Of a stretch of DNA of 53,808 nucleotides, positions 24,947 through 33,810 are shown piece after piece. Source of the DNA: SOJZ01 sp964556565 (GTDB lineage Archaea; Thermoproteota; Bathyarchaeia; Bathyarchaeales; Bathyarchaeaceae); NCBI GenBank assembly GCA_964556565.1, contig CAZKWF010000005.1, positions 1 through 53,808 of the forward strand. The letters run 5' to 3'. The position numbers and the translations under genes were made by a program. The notes beneath the pieces are model-generated. The model was not told the origin of the DNA, did no database searches, and saw nothing but the letters and a program-made list of their open reading frames with translations. How positions within the stretch are numbered: the first letter of the stretch is position 1; every line of letters begins with the position of its first letter.

Positions 24947-25987
24947 TTACTCCGTCCCAGCTTCTAAATGTTTCATAATGCTCTTATAGACCCCTAAAGC
25001 ATCTTTTTCGCTCTTAACATTTTTTATTAGCGCTCTACCTCCCTTGAAGAGACTGACCTCCGCATCATTATGTTTAAACACTACAATTAAAGAAGATTTT
25101 AGCAACACTTTGAAACGCTTGCTTAAACGATTACACACGTCATTTATGCTTAGTCTTAAGGGCTTTCGGGGATTCACGTTTACAGTATTTTGGCCACATA
25201 ACCAAACTAGCTGTTCGGTTACTTCTACACCCTTCTCTGGCTTGGCTTCTCCGCAAACTGGGCATTTTGGATTTTTGAAAATATCAACTTTAGCCATATA
25301 CATGTCGTAAAAATCGCACACTAATAGGGTATTCTTGAGCGTATCTCCGATCCCTGCAAGTACTTTTATGGCTTCCATCGCCTCCATGGTTCCTATGATC
25401 CCCGTTGTTGCACCAAGAACACCACGGGTTTCGCATGTGGGCAGACTACGGTCGTCTAAGCTTGGGAAAACGCACGTTAGACACGGTGTTTCTGGAGAGT
25501 TAAAAACAGACAAGTATCCCTCAATTCCTATGGCAGCTCCATAAACATAGGGAACCTTCTTATTCACGCATACCCTGTTTATAAGATGACGTGTACGTAT
25601 ATTATCTAGTCCGTCAACAACACAATCCATATCACCAATAATTTCTTCGACGTTAGTCTCTCTCACATTTTCGGGTATAGGTTCCACTTTAACTTCAGGG
25701 TTTATTTGCTTAACCCTCTTTGCGGCAGCTTCAACTTTAGGAAATCTTAGATCGTGAAAAGCGTAGAGCACTTGCCGATGTAAATTGTGTAGTTCCACGG
25801 TGTCTTGATCTACTAAACGTAAATGGCCTACACCTGCTAGAGCCAAGTAGAGAGCTGCCGCGCTTCCAAGTCCTCCTAACCCTATGATTGCGACTTTCGA
25901 ATGTCTCAGTTTTTCTTGTCCTTCATGTCCAAGCTCACGCAGAACAGTCTGCCTCTTATAATACTCTTCAGGATCAAAATGAATTAT
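24947..25987 (-). CDS. E1-like (ThiF/MoeB/HesA) adenylyltransferase with extra C-terminal domain; non-ATG start
   Basis: About 346 residues. The conserved E1 N-terminus (YYKRQTVLRELG, then VAIIGLGGLGS nucleotide loop) lies upstream of the first ATG/GTG/TTG in frame, a TTG at 25846. Reading back, the frame is open to a TGA at 25996-25994, and the only initiation-like codons are ATA (25987) and ATT (25984), preceded by GGGGTGATC. Other motifs: DQDTVELHNLHRQ, zinc CLTC and CPVC pairs, and a probable catalytic Cys in TCETRGVLG. It would adenylate the C-terminal glycine of a ubiquitin-like sulfur carrier. The last 80 residues are an added domain shared with the protein at 23590. Confidence 0.85.
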   Translation of the reverse strand: MIHFDPEEYYKRQTVLRELGHEGQEKLRHSKVAIIGLGGLGSAAALYLALAGVGHLRLVDQDTVELHNLHRQVLYAFHDLRFPKVEAAAKRVKQINPEVKVEPIPENVRETNVEEIIGDMDCVVDGLDNIRTRHLINRVCVNKKVPYVYGAAIGIEGYLSVFNSPETPCLTCVFPSLDDRSLPTCETRGVLGATTGIIGTMEAMEAIKVLAGIGDTLKNTLLVCDFYDMYMAKVDIFKNPKCPVCGEAKPEKGVEVTEQLVWLCGQNTVNVNPRKPLRLSINDVCNRLSKRFKVLLKSSLIVVFKHNDAEVSLFKGGRALIKNVKSEKDALGVYKSIMKHLEAGTE

Positions 25988-25991
25988 TTTC

Positions 25992-25999
25992 GATCACCC
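25992..25999 (-). promoter_or_regulatory. Strong ribosome-binding site before a non-ATG start
   Basis: GGGTGATC is complementary to the 16S 3' end. From GGTG there are 7 nt to ATA (25987) and 10 nt to ATT (25984). Its position decides the start of the E1-like gene. Confidence 0.6.
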
Positions 26000-26068
26000 C
26001 ACATGCCAAATTAACTAAGTTGAAGCACACTTCTTATATTCTTCCCTTGAGTTAAGCGTGAAGCGGCA

Positions 26069-27007
26069 CTAACGCGTTCCCAGTTGCTGAAGCATTTGGC
26101 ATGCTTTGCATATCTTTTCAGTCGTTGGTTCCCCGCATTTGCTACATTCATTTAATTCTTCTTTTCGGGCAATCTTTGCTATTGCTGGTCTGATTTTTGC
26201 TATTGACTTGAATATTGTGAATGTTATTCCGGCATGTTTCTCTTCCATTCCTTGCAGAAAAAGGCGTATTTCGTTTCTTAAGGCTTCTGAGGCGTATGGA
26301 CATGGTATGTCTTGAAATGTTATATTTTTGGCATAGGCGTACAAGGTTGTTTCTTTTTCTGGAATTTCGCAGAAGGGTTTTATTCTCTGCACGAGCTTCG
26401 GATGCGCCTTGTCTGTGAGTGGTTTCACCCTTGCTATCCTTAAGGGAGAGCCGTGAACAATGTTCAAAAGAATTGTTTGTGTTTCATCATCCAATGTGTG
26501 GGCAGTTGCAAGCTTACCTGCTTTGACATCTCTTGCAACAACGTTTAACGCTTTTCTTCGTAAAACGCCACAGTATGCACATGGTGTTAGCTTGTTTTCT
26601 CCTTTTAGACGCTTCATGATCTCATCTAATGTGTAGCCATAAAGCTCCTTGAAAGAGATTGTATGGTGTTCTATATCGAGTCTTTTGCAGTTTTCAGCCG
26701 CTATTTTCAAGGCTTCATCTCGATATCTTCGAATTCCTTCATCTACTGTAATTGCCACAAGCGAGGCTTTCGGGTAATTCTGCTCCATTTTAGCCAAGAT
26801 ATGCAATAGGCTGACGCTGTCCTTCCCGCCAGAAACAGCCACAGCGATTCTATCATCGAATTCAAGCATCTGATACCTGGCAATAGTAGCCCTAACCTTC
26901 TCCTCAATGGATTTAATGAAGCATCTTTTGCATAGTTTCTCCCTTGAATATTGCCTGAAGAAAAAGGCTTTTCTACGTTGGCAAATGGTGCAGGTGGCGA
27001 CACGCAT
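26069..27007 (-). CDS. ttuA: TtuA/Ncs6-type tRNA 2-thiolation enzyme
   Basis: 312 residues. N-terminal zinc finger C6-x2-C9 and C26-x2-C29, PP-loop SGGKDS (59-64), the cluster ligands C143-x2-C146 (CAYC) and C236 (IPCPYA), and a C-terminal zinc finger (ECSKCG...CKAC). This matches TtuA/Ncs6, which uses ATP and a [4Fe-4S] cluster to thiolate uridine in tRNA with sulfur from a ubiquitin-like carrier activated by an E1. Whether it targets U54 or U34 cannot be decided. The E1-like gene directly downstream on the same strand is the expected partner. TATA-like sequence at 27039-27049 and an ATGCATGCATGCAT palindrome precede it. Confidence 0.9.
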   Translation of the reverse strand: MRVATCTICQRRKAFFFRQYSREKLCKRCFIKSIEEKVRATIARYQMLEFDDRIAVAVSGGKDSVSLLHILAKMEQNYPKASLVAITVDEGIRRYRDEALKIAAENCKRLDIEHHTISFKELYGYTLDEIMKRLKGENKLTPCAYCGVLRRKALNVVARDVKAGKLATAHTLDDETQTILLNIVHGSPLRIARVKPLTDKAHPKLVQRIKPFCEIPEKETTLYAYAKNITFQDIPCPYASEALRNEIRLFLQGMEEKHAGITFTIFKSIAKIRPAIAKIARKEELNECSKCGEPTTEKICKACQMLQQLGTR

Positions 27008-27019
27008 TAAAGTTCACAT

Positions 27020-27033
27020 ATGCATGCATGCAT
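27020..27033. promoter_or_regulatory. ATGCATGCATGCAT palindrome between divergent promoters
   Basis: A 14-bp perfect palindrome between the TATA-like box and the ATG of the TtuA-like gene, where a repressor would block transcription. The longest of the family of ATGCATGCAT-type sites in this window. Confidence 0.5.
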
Positions 27034-27038
27034 TGAAT

Positions 27039-27049
27039 CTTATATATCT
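27039..27049. promoter_or_regulatory. TATA-like box shared by ttuA-like and gatD
   Basis: CTTATATATCT at 27039-27049 reads as a TATA-like box on both strands. On the minus strand it would start transcription near 27015, on the plus strand near 27072. Confidence 0.5.
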
Positions 27050-27114
27050 CATATCATAGACACAGATTATTAGGGTAACAGTTACATTACATTCATAAAT
27101 GGAGAGATAGAAGT

Positions 27115-28443
27115 TTGAGCAAAGAGTTCTCAGGCTACAGAGGCAAAGCATTAAAAGTTCTGAAGAACGCAGAAGCAGAAATAGGCGACATCATTCGCAT
27201 CACAAAAGACAAAGAAACCTACGAAGGCGTACTCATCCCCCGATCTGAATACGGCGACGACAAACACATCGTAATCAAACTGAAAAGCGGCTACAATATC
27301 GGAGTAGAGATAACTCCTGCAACCCAAATCAAAAAAATTGGAGTAGGAGCCAAGCCAACCTTTACTCCGCCGCCACTCCCAAAACAAAAACCAAATCTAC
27401 CCAAAGTAGCAATCGTGAGCACAGGCGGCACCATCGCCAGCCGAGTGGACTACCGAACAGGTGGAGTAAGACCCGCACTCACAGCAAGCGACCTCTACAG
27501 CGTGGTCCCAGAACTCTCAGAAATCGCCACAATAGACGCTGAAATCGTCTTCAGCCTATTCAGCGAAAACATCACCCCAAAACACTGGACAAAAATAGCA
27601 AAGGTTACAGCCAAGTACATAGAAAACGGCGTAGCAGGAGTTGTAGTCGCACATGGAACCGACACGATGGGCTACACTGCCGCCGCGTTAAGCTTCGCGC
27701 TGCAGAATCCACCTGTACCCGTAATAATGGTGGGTTCCCAACGATCCGCAGACCGCCCAAGCTCAGACGCAGCAACCAACCTGATAGGAGCGGTTAAAGC
27801 AGCCGCCAATGCACCGTTTGCAGAAGTAGCAGTAGCCATGCACGAAACAGTCTCAGACAAAACAATCATATTCCACCGAGGAACCAAAGTTAGAAAATGC
27901 CACACAAGCCGCCGAGACACGTTCAAATCAGTCAACACCACGCCACTTGCCAGAATGAAAAACGGACAAATCGAAATGCTGATCAAAAACTATCGTAAAC
28001 GAAGCTCTTCGCAGAAACTCATCTTGAAACCAAACTTCAACGAAAAAGTAGCACTTGTCAAATTCCATCCAGGCCTAGACCCCAACATTATCGAATGGTA
28101 CGTTAATGAAGGCTGCAAAGGCATAATTCTCGAGGGAACAGGATTAGGCCACGTGAGCAAATACTGCTTCACAGCCATCCGAAACGCCATCGAAAACAAC
28201 GTAATTGTTGCAATGACCTCACAATGCATCTGGGGACGCCTAGGAATGAACGTCTACGATCAAGGCCGAGACCTTCTAGCCATTGGAGTAGTCTCTCTTG
28301 AAGATATGCTACCTGAAACAGCCTTGGTGAAACTTATGTGGGTTCTAGGACAAGCGAAAGACATTGCGGAAGCTAAGAGCCTTCTCACCACAAACGTAGC
28401 CAACGAAATCTCACTAAGAACACAAGCAGAGGAAACAGCATGA
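27115..28443 (+). CDS. gatD: Glu-tRNA(Gln) amidotransferase subunit D
   Basis: 442 residues. An N-terminal small beta domain (1-85) is followed by an asparaginase-type domain with TGGTIAS at about 103 and the second catalytic segment HGTDTMGYTA at about 180. GatD supplies ammonia from glutamine or asparagine to GatE, which makes Gln-tRNA(Gln) from Glu-tRNA(Gln) in archaea. The TTG at 27115 has GGAGAG upstream; no ATG is near. The stop overlaps the gatE ATG (ATGA). The gene is C-rich on this strand, see the skew finding. Confidence 0.96.
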   Translation: MSKEFSGYRGKALKVLKNAEAEIGDIIRITKDKETYEGVLIPRSEYGDDKHIVIKLKSGYNIGVEITPATQIKKIGVGAKPTFTPPPLPKQKPNLPKVAIVSTGGTIASRVDYRTGGVRPALTASDLYSVVPELSEIATIDAEIVFSLFSENITPKHWTKIAKVTAKYIENGVAGVVVAHGTDTMGYTAAALSFALQNPPVPVIMVGSQRSADRPSSDAATNLIGAVKAAANAPFAEVAVAMHETVSDKTIIFHRGTKVRKCHTSRRDTFKSVNTTPLARMKNGQIEMLIKNYRKRSSSQKLILKPNFNEKVALVKFHPGLDPNIIEWYVNEGCKGIILEGTGLGHVSKYCFTAIRNAIENNVIVAMTSQCIWGRLGMNVYDQGRDLLAIGVVSLEDMLPETALVKLMWVLGQAKDIAEAKSLLTTNVANEISLRTQAEETA

Positions 28444-30341
28444 CCATCAACTATTCAAAAATCGGATTAAAAGCAGGACTAGAAATACACCAACAACTGG
28501 ACACAAAAACAAAACTGTTCTGCTCCTGCGAGCCCCAACTTTTCAAAGAAGAACCTGAAATCACGTTCCTAAGAAGACTGAGACCTACCCAAAGTGAGTT
28601 GGGTCAAGTAGACCCAGCAGCCCTCTTCGAATTTCAGAAAGGCGTAAAGATACTTTACGAAGCTAACGAAGAAACGTCGTGCCTCATAGAAATGGATGAA
28701 GAACCACCTCATAACCTTGACCGAGAAGCGGTGGAAATCGCTCTAACCACTGCACTCATGATGAAAGCAAAACCCGTGGATGAAATCCATGTAATGCGCA
28801 AAGCTGTCATAGACGGGTCAAACACCACCGGATTCCAGAGAACATGTATCGTAGCATTAAACGGAGAAATAGACATCAAAGGAAAAAAGATTCCAATTCA
28901 ACACATAAGCCTAGAGGAAGACGCCGCTAGAAAGACGGGAGAGGACGGTTCCATCATTCGATATCGGATCGACCGCCTTGGAATCCCCCTCGTCGAGGTT
29001 GCAACCGCTCCCGTTATTTATTCTCCTCAAGAGGCTGAAGAAACCGCCCTGGTCATCGGGCGAATTTTAAGGGCTATGGGAAAAGTTAAGCGAGGCTTAG
29101 GAACGATTCGTCAAGACCTGAATGTTTCCATTCGAGACGGAGCGTTAATCGAGATAAAGGGCGTTCAAGAGCTTGAATTGGTGTCAAAAATCATTGAATA
29201 TGAAGTTCAGCGTCAACTCAGCCTTCTCAAAATACAAGGCGAGTTGAAAGAGCGTAATGCGGCGGAGAGGGACGTTAAGGATGAATTTGTCGACGTTTCT
29301 TCCATTTTTGGGCAGACGAAATGTCGGGTTATTCGAAATGCTTTGGATCAGGGTAAACGGGTTTTGGCTGTTAGGTTGCCCAAGTTTGCTGGTTTGCTTG
29401 GCAGAGAGCTTGCGCCTGGGATGAGACTTGGGTCTGAGATGGCTGGTATCGCCCGTTTCTGGGGCAGGGTTGACGGCCTTTTTCACACGGATGAACTGCC
29501 TGCGTATGGGATTACGGTTGAGGAAGTTAACGAGCTTAGACGGCATATGAAGGTAGAGCCACAGGATGCAGTTGTGTTTGTTGCTGACGTTTTGGAGAAC
29601 GCGACTGATGCTTTGAAGGCTGTGACTAGGAGGGCGAGAGAGGCTTTGAAGGCGGTTCCTGAGGAGACGCGCGGGGCCAATCCGGACGGGACTACTCGGT
29701 ATTTGCGACCGAGGCCCGGTGCTGCTAGGATGTATCCGGAGACCGATGTTCCTCCAATTCAGTTGTCGGATGAGGATGTTGAAAAGCTGCATGCTTGTGT
29801 TCCTGAGTTGCCTGAGGAGAAGATGGGTCGGCTGATGAGAGAGTATAAGCTTAACGCGAAGCTTGCGAGGCAGGTTCTTGATTCAGAGTACAGTGATTTT
29901 TTTGAGGCTGTGGTTGAGGAGACTGAGGTTTCTGCCACTGTTGCGGCTGTTGCGTTGACTGAAACTTTGAAGGCTTTGAAGCGTGACAGAGTTGAGGTTG
30001 AGGGGGTTACGGATGAGCAGTTTAGGCGTTTGTTTGGCTTTGTGGGTTCTGGGCGTTTGGCTAAGGAGGCTATTCCTGACGTCTTGACTTGGTTAGCTGG
30101 GCATAAAGGTGCTGAGGTTGAGGATGCCGTCAAAGCTCTTGGATTGGTTATGCTTTCTCGTGAAGAGCTTGAGACTGTTGTCGGCGAGTTGATTAAAGAG
30201 AATAAGAAGTTTGTGGATGAGAAGCAGATGGGTGCGTATGGTGTTTTGATGGGTTTGGTTATGAAAAGGTTTAGAGGGCGTGTGAAGGCTGAATTGGTGG
30301 GTGAGGTTTTGCGAAGGCGTTTAGAAGAGTTTGTTGAGTAA
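28440..30341 (+). CDS. gatE: Glu-tRNA(Gln) amidotransferase subunit E
   Basis: 633 residues, the archaeal kinase/transamidase subunit. GLKAGLEIHQQLDT opens the GatB-type cradle; the catalytic core, an AspRS-like inserted domain (around EDGLF-type HTDELPAYGI, residues 330-400) and the C-terminal helical and YqeY-like tail follow. It phosphorylates Glu-tRNA(Gln) and amidates it with ammonia from GatD. The ATGA overlap with gatD implies coupled translation. Base composition changes sharply inside the gene near 29040-29340, from C>G to strongly G/T-rich, although the protein reads through as one normal GatE. Confidence 0.97.
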   Translation: MTINYSKIGLKAGLEIHQQLDTKTKLFCSCEPQLFKEEPEITFLRRLRPTQSELGQVDPAALFEFQKGVKILYEANEETSCLIEMDEEPPHNLDREAVEIALTTALMMKAKPVDEIHVMRKAVIDGSNTTGFQRTCIVALNGEIDIKGKKIPIQHISLEEDAARKTGEDGSIIRYRIDRLGIPLVEVATAPVIYSPQEAEETALVIGRILRAMGKVKRGLGTIRQDLNVSIRDGALIEIKGVQELELVSKIIEYEVQRQLSLLKIQGELKERNAAERDVKDEFVDVSSIFGQTKCRVIRNALDQGKRVLAVRLPKFAGLLGRELAPGMRLGSEMAGIARFWGRVDGLFHTDELPAYGITVEEVNELRRHMKVEPQDAVVFVADVLENATDALKAVTRRAREALKAVPEETRGANPDGTTRYLRPRPGAARMYPETDVPPIQLSDEDVEKLHACVPELPEEKMGRLMREYKLNAKLARQVLDSEYSDFFEAVVEETEVSATVAAVALTETLKALKRDRVEVEGVTDEQFRRLFGFVGSGRLAKEAIPDVLTWLAGHKGAEVEDAVKALGLVMLSREELETVVGELIKENKKFVDEKQMGAYGVLMGLVMKRFRGRVKAELVGEVLRRRLEEFVE

Positions 30342-30353
30342 GTGAGAGTCTAA

Positions 30354-30361
30354 CATGCATG
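30354..30361. repeat. CATGCATG palindrome after gatE
   Basis: Between the convergent ends of gatE and the membrane protein gene at 30372; a member of the ATGCATGCAT-type family. Confidence 0.3.
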
Positions 30362-30371
30362 TATGCTTCCT

Positions 30372-30998
30372 TTAGGTCACTGGAATTCCATCTATGACTT
30401 TTATGATTACGTTGATGTTTCTCAGATATGTTGGAGTTACCTCATCAGCGTTATCAGAATGAGCCAGCTGAAACGCCAAAGTGTAGTTGCTCTGATTTGG
30501 TTCTATCCAACATTCTTTGGTTGTTCGTGCTTTGAACAAGCAAGTTTGCTTCCACTTGTAAGATTCTTGTTCCCACTCTGTTTGGTTTTGTGCTGTCGTC
30601 AGTATCTTGCCAAGGGTGTATTCGATTTCGTTTACTGATACAAAAAAATCCATCCACCACACGTGGCGCCCTGCATACTGCCATGTGATTTGTGGCGGAT
30701 TTTCATAATAATACTCAGCGTGGGCATAGACTTCAAGGATAGCGTTATTCGTAGAATTGCTGGGAGTCCAGACGAAAACTGCAAGATCAAGCTTTGTCAT
30801 CCACCCTGTACCAGTAACATTCTTCTCATAAGGCTCATAGAATCTAATTATTTCTGTTTGGTGCTCCTTCTGGCTGAATTGTAGTTGGAAAAGGCTTGGA
30901 TCTGCATAAACAAACAGTAAAGTGGTGATCAGAGACAGAATCCAAGTGACAACGATTATGGGAACTGCCTTTCTTACTGAAATTGCTACCTCAGACAT
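30372..30998 (-). CDS. Membrane-anchored extracytoplasmic protein
   Basis: 208 residues from the ATG at 30998, which has GGTG 5 nt upstream; the longer ORF overlaps the upstream CBS gene and is rejected. One membrane helix (about residues 10-32) is followed by an outside domain with several N-x-[ST] sequons and many aromatic residues (YAHAEYYYENPP, HVWWMDFF), typical of a secreted beta-rich domain. No family is recognised. The CBS gene ends 79 nt upstream on the same strand. Confidence 0.7.
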   Translation of the reverse strand: MSEVAISVRKAVPIIVVTWILSLITTLLFVYADPSLFQLQFSQKEHQTEIIRFYEPYEKNVTGTGWMTKLDLAVFVWTPSNSTNNAILEVYAHAEYYYENPPQITWQYAGRHVWWMDFFVSVNEIEYTLGKILTTAQNQTEWEQESYKWKQTCLFKARTTKECWIEPNQSNYTLAFQLAHSDNADEVTPTYLRNINVIIKVIDGIPVT

Positions 30999-31077
30999 TC
31001 TCTCACCTTCTTGATTATGATATTTCATCTCAAGTTGCATTAAAGATTTAACTTCCATGTATCTGGATCCTTGCGTG

Positions 31078-31551
31078 TCACGCCACATAGTATCGAACAA
31101 CTTTTTGCATTCTTTTCGGTAGATCATATTTTGCGGCGAGTCTTTCTATATACTTGATCATTTCCGATTGGGCGCGTGCTATGTCTGTCATTGTTACAAG
31201 TCCTACAAGCTTTTTGTCCTTTACAACTGTCAATTTCTTAACTTGCTTTTCAAACATTAGCTTGACTGCTTCTTCCAGACTTGCTTCGGGGTCCACAACT
31301 GTCAAAGGTTTGGACATAACATCTCCTACGAGCGTTTTTTCGGGGTTCCGAGCTTTGGCTACGACTCTCTTCAAGACGTCACGTTCAGTTAATATTCCAG
31401 CAAAGTGTCCTTTCTCCAGTACAACCAGACAACCTATCTCATGATTATTCATTCGGTCAACCGCCTGCCTGATGTTCACACCCGCGTCAGCGGTCACTAC
31501 ATTTGTAATCATTACATCCTTTACCTTCCACATAGCCTGAGCCATCCTCAA
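31078..31551 (-). CDS. CBS-domain protein
   Basis: 157 residues made of two CBS motifs (about 8-62 and 74-130): VKDVMITNVVTADAG then GILTERDVLKRVV, and VGDVMSKPLTVVDPEA then LVGLVTMTDIARAQ. Tandem CBS domains bind adenine nucleotides and act as energy sensors. A short C-terminal extension (PKRMQKVVRYYVA) follows. ATG at 31551 or 31545. CTTTTAAGAG at 31573-31582 on this strand may be its TATA box. No enzyme domain is attached, so the regulated partner is unknown. Confidence 0.9.
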   Translation of the reverse strand: MRMAQAMWKVKDVMITNVVTADAGVNIRQAVDRMNNHEIGCLVVLEKGHFAGILTERDVLKRVVAKARNPEKTLVGDVMSKPLTVVDPEASLEEAVKLMFEKQVKKLTVVKDKKLVGLVTMTDIARAQSEMIKYIERLAAKYDLPKRMQKVVRYYVA

Positions 31552-31741
31552 TTATCCAATAGATGTGACTCTTAAAAGCCTTCAGAACCACCCTATTAAG
31601 GTCAGATTCCTTGCGTGTGCCTCATAGTTGTGACAAAATGCGTTTGTTTGCAAGAAACTTTTCTGCTTTGCGCCCAATAAAGACAATGCTACAACCGAAT
31701 GCCTAAAAAGAAACTGGGTTAAGACTTGATTTGATGCACCA

Positions 31742-33700
31742 ATGAGTTACAAAGAAACTGTCTGTCCTCGAGATTGCTACGACACTTGTTTCATGAAACT
31801 CTTGTTAGATAGCGATGATAGGCCAATTAGCGTTGTTGGGGATAAAGATAATCCAGTTACTCAGGGTTTTCTCTGTCCCCGAGGAGTCATGGATATCAAG
31901 AGAGCATATAGCCATGAACGCATACTATATCCTCACAGACGAGTTGGCGACAAAGCCAATGATGCTTTTGAGAGAATTTCTTGGGATGATGCCCTCGACG
32001 TTTTGGTTGAAAAATTAACATACGTTTTGAACCAGTTCGGGTCTGATTCCATCTTGCACTTAGATTATAGTGGAAATATGGGCTTATTCACTTTACACCT
32101 GCCTCAAAGATTATTCTACGCTTTAGGTTTTAGCCAAACAGATTTGAGCATTTGCAGCAAGTCAGGACATGACGCATTATCGCTTCATTATGGCCTATCC
32201 TATGGCGTAGACCCCGATGAGCTTCCAAACGTGAAGCTAACAGTTTATTGGGGCTTCAACTCAGCCGTAAGCGCCCCACACCTCCATGCGTTATCTTTAC
32301 AAGCCAGAAAAAAAGGCGGAGTAATAGTTGCTGTTGACCCAAGGCAGAGCGAGACAGCTAAGTCGGCTGATTTTTGGGTTCAGCCTAAGCCTGGAAGCGA
32401 TGTTGCATTAGCCTATGGCGTGATGAAACATTTAATTGACAACAATCTTGTTGACTTTGATTTTATTCACAAATGCACCTACGGTTTTGATCGGTTAAAA
32501 GATGAAGTACATCAGTGGAGTGTTGATTCGATTCAGGAATGTACGGGATTAAAATGGAACAGCATAGCGAAGCTGGCTGAATTGTATGCTAGCCTTAAAC
32601 CCAGTGTAACGATGATTGGTATAGGACTGCAAAAAAGTCTTTATGGAGCTGAATCTGTAAGGGCGATCTCACTCATACCGGCGTTAATTGGACTACACAG
32701 AGGTTTCTATTACACAAATAGTGAGCGTTGGAACGTGGACTTTTCATATCTTAACGGTCAAGGTTTAACTGATAAGAGGATTAAAGTTGTAAGTCAAGTT
32801 GGTTCGGGTAGGCATCTGGAAAATGGCGAGTTCAAGTTTGTTTACATCTACAACATGAATCCGGCTGAAACATTGCCAAATCAAAAGGCAGTACGAAGAG
32901 GATTGACGAGGAAGGATGCCTTCGTAGTTGTGCACGACACCCATTGGACGGAAACCACCAAACATGCTGATTTAGTTTTGCCTGCACCTACATTTTTGGA
33001 AAAAGAAGATATTGTGATCTCTTACAGCCACAGATATGTTAGAAAGTCTAAGAAGGTTATTGAACCATTAGGAGAGAGCAAAAGTGAGCTATGGGTTATG
33101 ACTCGACTGGCTGAGAGGTTAAATCTCGAGGAAGAATGGTTGTATGAAGGTTCCTGGAAGGCGGCTGAAAAATCGTTAAAAAATGCGTTAGAAAACGGGG
33201 ATTTTTCAGATCTAAAAAAAGGAAAAATGTTAAAGTTGAAGATGAAGCCGAAAAATAAGTATCAAACTTCCACAGGCAAAATAGAGTTTTACTCTTTAAA
33301 GGCTGAGAAAGCTGGTTTGTCGCCCTTGCCAAGGCAGGATCCCTTGCCTAAGAATGAAGGCTTCATTCTTCTAAACACAGCCATTAGCAAATATACGCAT
33401 ACACAGTTTCAAGACGTTTATGGCCCGTTACCGTCAATAGTGCTCGTTAACCCGGAAAATGCGAAGGCTTATGCCGTCAATGATAACGATGTAGTTGAAT
33501 TATACAACAAATTTGGGAGCATTAGGTTAAAGGCAGTAATTTCAAGTTCAGTTCCAGAAGGAATATTATGGGCACCCAGAGAATGCAAGGATATAAACGG
33601 AAAACCTCAGAATGTCATAGTATCCGACACAACTCAAAAACTAGGCAGAGGACCTACATTCAACACCACGATTGTCAAAATAAAAACTGGTAACAAATAA
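31742..33700 (+). CDS. Molybdopterin (DMSO-reductase family) oxidoreductase
   Basis: 652 residues. The N-terminal [4Fe-4S] motif is C8-x3-C12-x3-C16 and C45, followed by the Mo/W-bisPGD binding domains (VAVDPRQSETAKSADFW, MNPAETLPNQ, WTETTKHADLVLPAPTFLEKED) and the C-terminal dinucleotide-binding beta barrel (YGPLPSIVLVNPENA). No signal or Tat sequence is present, so it is cytoplasmic. A CSKSG segment near residue 138 may supply the metal ligand. No iron-sulfur or membrane subunit is adjacent, hence the electron partner and substrate are unknown. It is a short member of the family, close in layout to catalytic subunits of thiosulfate/formate-type enzymes. Confidence 0.9.
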   Translation: MSYKETVCPRDCYDTCFMKLLLDSDDRPISVVGDKDNPVTQGFLCPRGVMDIKRAYSHERILYPHRRVGDKANDAFERISWDDALDVLVEKLTYVLNQFGSDSILHLDYSGNMGLFTLHLPQRLFYALGFSQTDLSICSKSGHDALSLHYGLSYGVDPDELPNVKLTVYWGFNSAVSAPHLHALSLQARKKGGVIVAVDPRQSETAKSADFWVQPKPGSDVALAYGVMKHLIDNNLVDFDFIHKCTYGFDRLKDEVHQWSVDSIQECTGLKWNSIAKLAELYASLKPSVTMIGIGLQKSLYGAESVRAISLIPALIGLHRGFYYTNSERWNVDFSYLNGQGLTDKRIKVVSQVGSGRHLENGEFKFVYIYNMNPAETLPNQKAVRRGLTRKDAFVVVHDTHWTETTKHADLVLPAPTFLEKEDIVISYSHRYVRKSKKVIEPLGESKSELWVMTRLAERLNLEEEWLYEGSWKAAEKSLKNALENGDFSDLKKGKMLKLKMKPKNKYQTSTGKIEFYSLKAEKAGLSPLPRQDPLPKNEGFILLNTAISKYTHTQFQDVYGPLPSIVLVNPENAKAYAVNDNDVVELYNKFGSIRLKAVISSSVPEGILWAPRECKDINGKPQNVIVSDTTQKLGRGPTFNTTIVKIKTGNK

Positions 33701-33810
33701 TTTCTAACGCGTTGTTTATTTTTATTGTGTGGTTGTGCGGTAAATTCTAAAAAGGGGTTGGTTGTATGTGTTTGTGTGAATCGTTGTCGCTTTGAGGAAG
33801 GTGTAGCATT

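Noticed and set aside
24947..25846. E1-like protein started at the TTG at 25846
   Set aside because: It would cut off the nucleotide-binding GLGGLGS and the RQ motif, which are clearly encoded upstream in the same frame.
30999..31127. N-terminal extension of the membrane-anchored protein into the CBS gene
   Set aside because: An ATG at 30998 has a good GGTG site and starts just before the membrane helix.
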